Of a stretch of DNA of 64,000 nucleotides, positions 62,765 through 64,000 are shown piece after piece. The position numbers and the translations under genes are program-made. How positions within the stretch are numbered: the first letter of the stretch is position 1; every line of letters starts with the position of its first letter. The DNA comes from Klebsiella ornithinolytica NBRC 105727 = ATCC 31898. Its GTDB lineage: Bacteria; Pseudomonadota; Gammaproteobacteria; Enterobacterales; Enterobacteriaceae. The notes below the pieces were generated by a model. That model did no database searches. It was given only the letters and a program-made list of their open reading frames with translations, and had not been told where the DNA came from. Where the stretch lies: assembly GCF_001598295.1 (NCBI RefSeq), contig NZ_BCYR01000003.1, positions 124,001-188,000 of the forward strand, given 5' to 3'.

Positions 62765-63772
62765 TCAGACGAGGCTCGATGTCCGCACCTTGAGCCTGCC
62801 CGCCAGCATCACGTGCGTGGCGGCATCTTCCTGGTTGCACAGGTACTCCACCGCCAGGCGTCCCAGCTCGCTGTATGGCAGCTGGATACTGGTCAGCGGC
62901 GGGGTGAGCTGCTCGGAGATTTTCTGGTCATCATAGCCCGCCAGCAGCATATCCTGGGGGATGCCAATGCCGTTTACCGCCAGCGCCTGATAGCAACCGA
63001 TCGCCAGCCAGTCGCTGGCGCAGAAGATGGCGTCCGGGCGTTCATCCAGCGCCAGCAGAGAGGTGGTGGCGGTAAAAGACTCGCTGAACTGCCAGTTGGT
63101 CTGGCGCACCAGGCTGTCGTCACACGCTAAATCGGCCTGCTGCAGCGCGGCCTGGTAGCCGGCCAGACGCTGGCGGGAGGCTTCCATCCAGCTCTCCCCG
63201 GTGATGTGGGCAATACGCTTTGCGCCGCAGGCGATAAGGTGTTTTGTCACCTGGAAGGCGTTGGCGTAGTCGTCCGGAATAAACGACGGCAGCAGCGGCG
63301 AGCCGGGGTCGCGCTGGTTGAGCAGCACCAGCGGAATACGGCTGCAGTCCTGAAAAGCAGTCATGTCGACAAGGGTGGTCACGGGGGAGGCGAGAATAAT
63401 CCCCACGCAGTTGCGCTTCTCCAGCTGGCGGATAATGTTCAGCGCCAGCTCCACGTCATCGCCATAGTCGTAAACGGTCAGCAGCGCTTCGTTGCGCCAC
63501 GCGGCTTCCCGCGCCTGGCTGATGGCGTCGATAAACGGATCAAAGCTTTGCAGGGAGCTCACCAGCAGGGCGATTTCTTCCTGGTTGCGCGGCGCATGAA
63601 TGGCGGGCAGGCGGTCGTAGCCGAGTTCGGTCGCCACGCTGATGACCCGCTGGCGGGTGTCGTCGCTGAGCTTGATGTTGCGCGACTGGTTGAGCACCAG
63701 CGATACCGTCGCCTGAGACACGCCCGCCGTTCGCGCAATATCATTCATCGTGACTTTAGTCTTTCGCTTCAT
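62765..63772 (-). CDS. LacI-family transcriptional regulator
   Basis: The 335-aa protein has a helix-turn-helix (VTMNDIARTAGVSQATVSLV, LNQSRNIKLSDDTRQRVISV) and a binding-protein-like core (SFDPFIDAISQAREAAW, GIILASPVTTLVDMTAF, AIFCASDWLAIGCYQALAV, LAGYDDQKISEQLTPPLTSI). It is divergent from the gene cut by the right edge, with overlapping palindromes between them. The ligand is probably a sugar, inferred from family only. Confidence 0.92.
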   Translation of the reverse strand: MKRKTKVTMNDIARTAGVSQATVSLVLNQSRNIKLSDDTRQRVISVATELGYDRLPAIHAPRNQEEIALLVSSLQSFDPFIDAISQAREAAWRNEALLTVYDYGDDVELALNIIRQLEKRNCVGIILASPVTTLVDMTAFQDCSRIPLVLLNQRDPGSPLLPSFIPDDYANAFQVTKHLIACGAKRIAHITGESWMEASRQRLAGYQAALQQADLACDDSLVRQTNWQFSESFTATTSLLALDERPDAIFCASDWLAIGCYQALAVNGIGIPQDMLLAGYDDQKISEQLTPPLTSIQLPYSELGRLAVEYLCNQEDAATHVMLAGRLKVRTSSLV

Positions 63773-63913
63773 TCGTCCTCTCCCTCTCGCGTCACCGCAT
63801 CATACCCTAACTGCTCGCTTACGCGCTGTCGATCACGTTTCTCATTCACCGAAGCGTGAACTTTGTGAAGGCTGTCGCTTTTCTTCGCGTGGTGATTTGC
63901 GCATTTATCCCGC

Positions 63914-63939
63914 AGCTAATATTTATTAGCTAAATATTA
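63914..63939. promoter_or_regulatory. overlapping palindromes before the right-edge gene
   Basis: AGCTAATA-TT-TATTAGCT (63914-63931) and TAATATTTA-TTAGC-TAAATATTA (63917-63939) are both perfect and share bases. They end 18 bp before the ATG of the next gene, so a bound repressor would cover its promoter. Confidence 0.55.
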
Positions 63940-63957
63940 TCAGCAAGAGGACGCGTA

Positions 63958-64000
63958 ATGAAAGAGCAGTGGAGTAAAGCGCAGGCGCAGGCGTGGTATC
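63958..64000 (+). CDS. start of a gene cut by the window edge
   Basis: Fourteen codons, MKEQWSKAQAQAWY, after a good ribosome site (AAGAGGA). The Trp-Ser/Thr-x-x-Gln-Ala-x-x-Trp-Tyr start resembles that of GH5-like cellulase/xylanase-family glycosyl hydrolases, which often follow LacI regulators. The fragment is too short to be sure. Confidence 0.5.
   Translation, partial: MKEQWSKAQAQAWY

Overview
The window is a stretch of enterobacterial chromosome, most likely Klebsiella sensu lato and plausibly Raoultella. The evidence is an SHV/LEN/PLA/ORN-like class A beta-lactamase cut by the left edge, followed by a RecF-like ATPase and a lacY-lacZ / lacI block (the gene neighbourhood of chromosomal blaSHV in Klebsiella). 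Genes recognisable from E. coli include yagU, ydfZ, mgtS, ydeE, eamA and ybgA, and there is a complete urtABCDE urea transporter. Species cannot be fixed from sequence reading alone. No rRNA, tRNA, CRISPR array or intact mobile element was seen.

Layout. 0-8 kb: bla, RecF-like ATPase and the lac region, with lacI divergent from lacZY, two lac-like operators, an ERIC-like repeat between lacZ and lacY, and no lacA. 8-15 kb: small envelope genes (Spy-like chaperone, glycine-zipper protein, Fur-linked TonB-like lipoprotein, yagU, a ybgA/MerR pair, cytochrome b561, GNAT, CigR-like). 15-21.5 kb: two regulator modules, a MocR regulator facing an arylamine N-acetyltransferase and a LysR regulator facing an efflux/hydrolase/cyclophilin-like operon. 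21.5-24.4 kb: a patchwork of very small genes (lipoproteins, ydfZ, mgtS with a PhoP box) and a possible satellite-prophage scrap. 24.4-33 kb: FtrA/rhodanese, a MetE-like methyltransferase and urtABCDE behind a convincing sigma-54 promoter. 33-38.7 kb: regulators and exporters (XRE, ydeE, eamA, LysR/LysE, MerR/DUF2938). 38.8-42.4 kb: a probable Fur-controlled YncE-like protein plus TonB-dependent receptor, flanked by a lipoprotein carrying a TolA domain III.

The most distinctive region is 42.6-52.4 kb, a LacI-controlled catabolic locus. One arm encodes an ABC ATPase, an RbsC-like permease, a phosphotriesterase-like hydrolase, a GATase-fold protein and an M20 deacylase. The other arm encodes a ribose-type binding protein, an opposite-strand PfkB kinase, a BtpA/SgcQ TIM-barrel protein and a TenA-like protein with Glu where thiaminase II has Cys. 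Two copies of a 24-bp block (22/24 identical), each containing the same perfect 14-bp palindrome, lie at the promoter of the first arm. Together they predict uptake, phosphorylation and hydrolytic C-N/ester processing of an unidentified, perhaps glycosylated and pyrimidine-like, substrate.

52.5-64 kb is accessory in character: small lipoproteins, a DHFR-family reductase, an MmyB-type regulator with a divergent drug-efflux MFS, a second Fur-linked YncE-like protein, a perfect 41-bp hairpin, a glutathione peroxidase, several tiny genes and a LacI regulator facing a gene cut off by the right edge.
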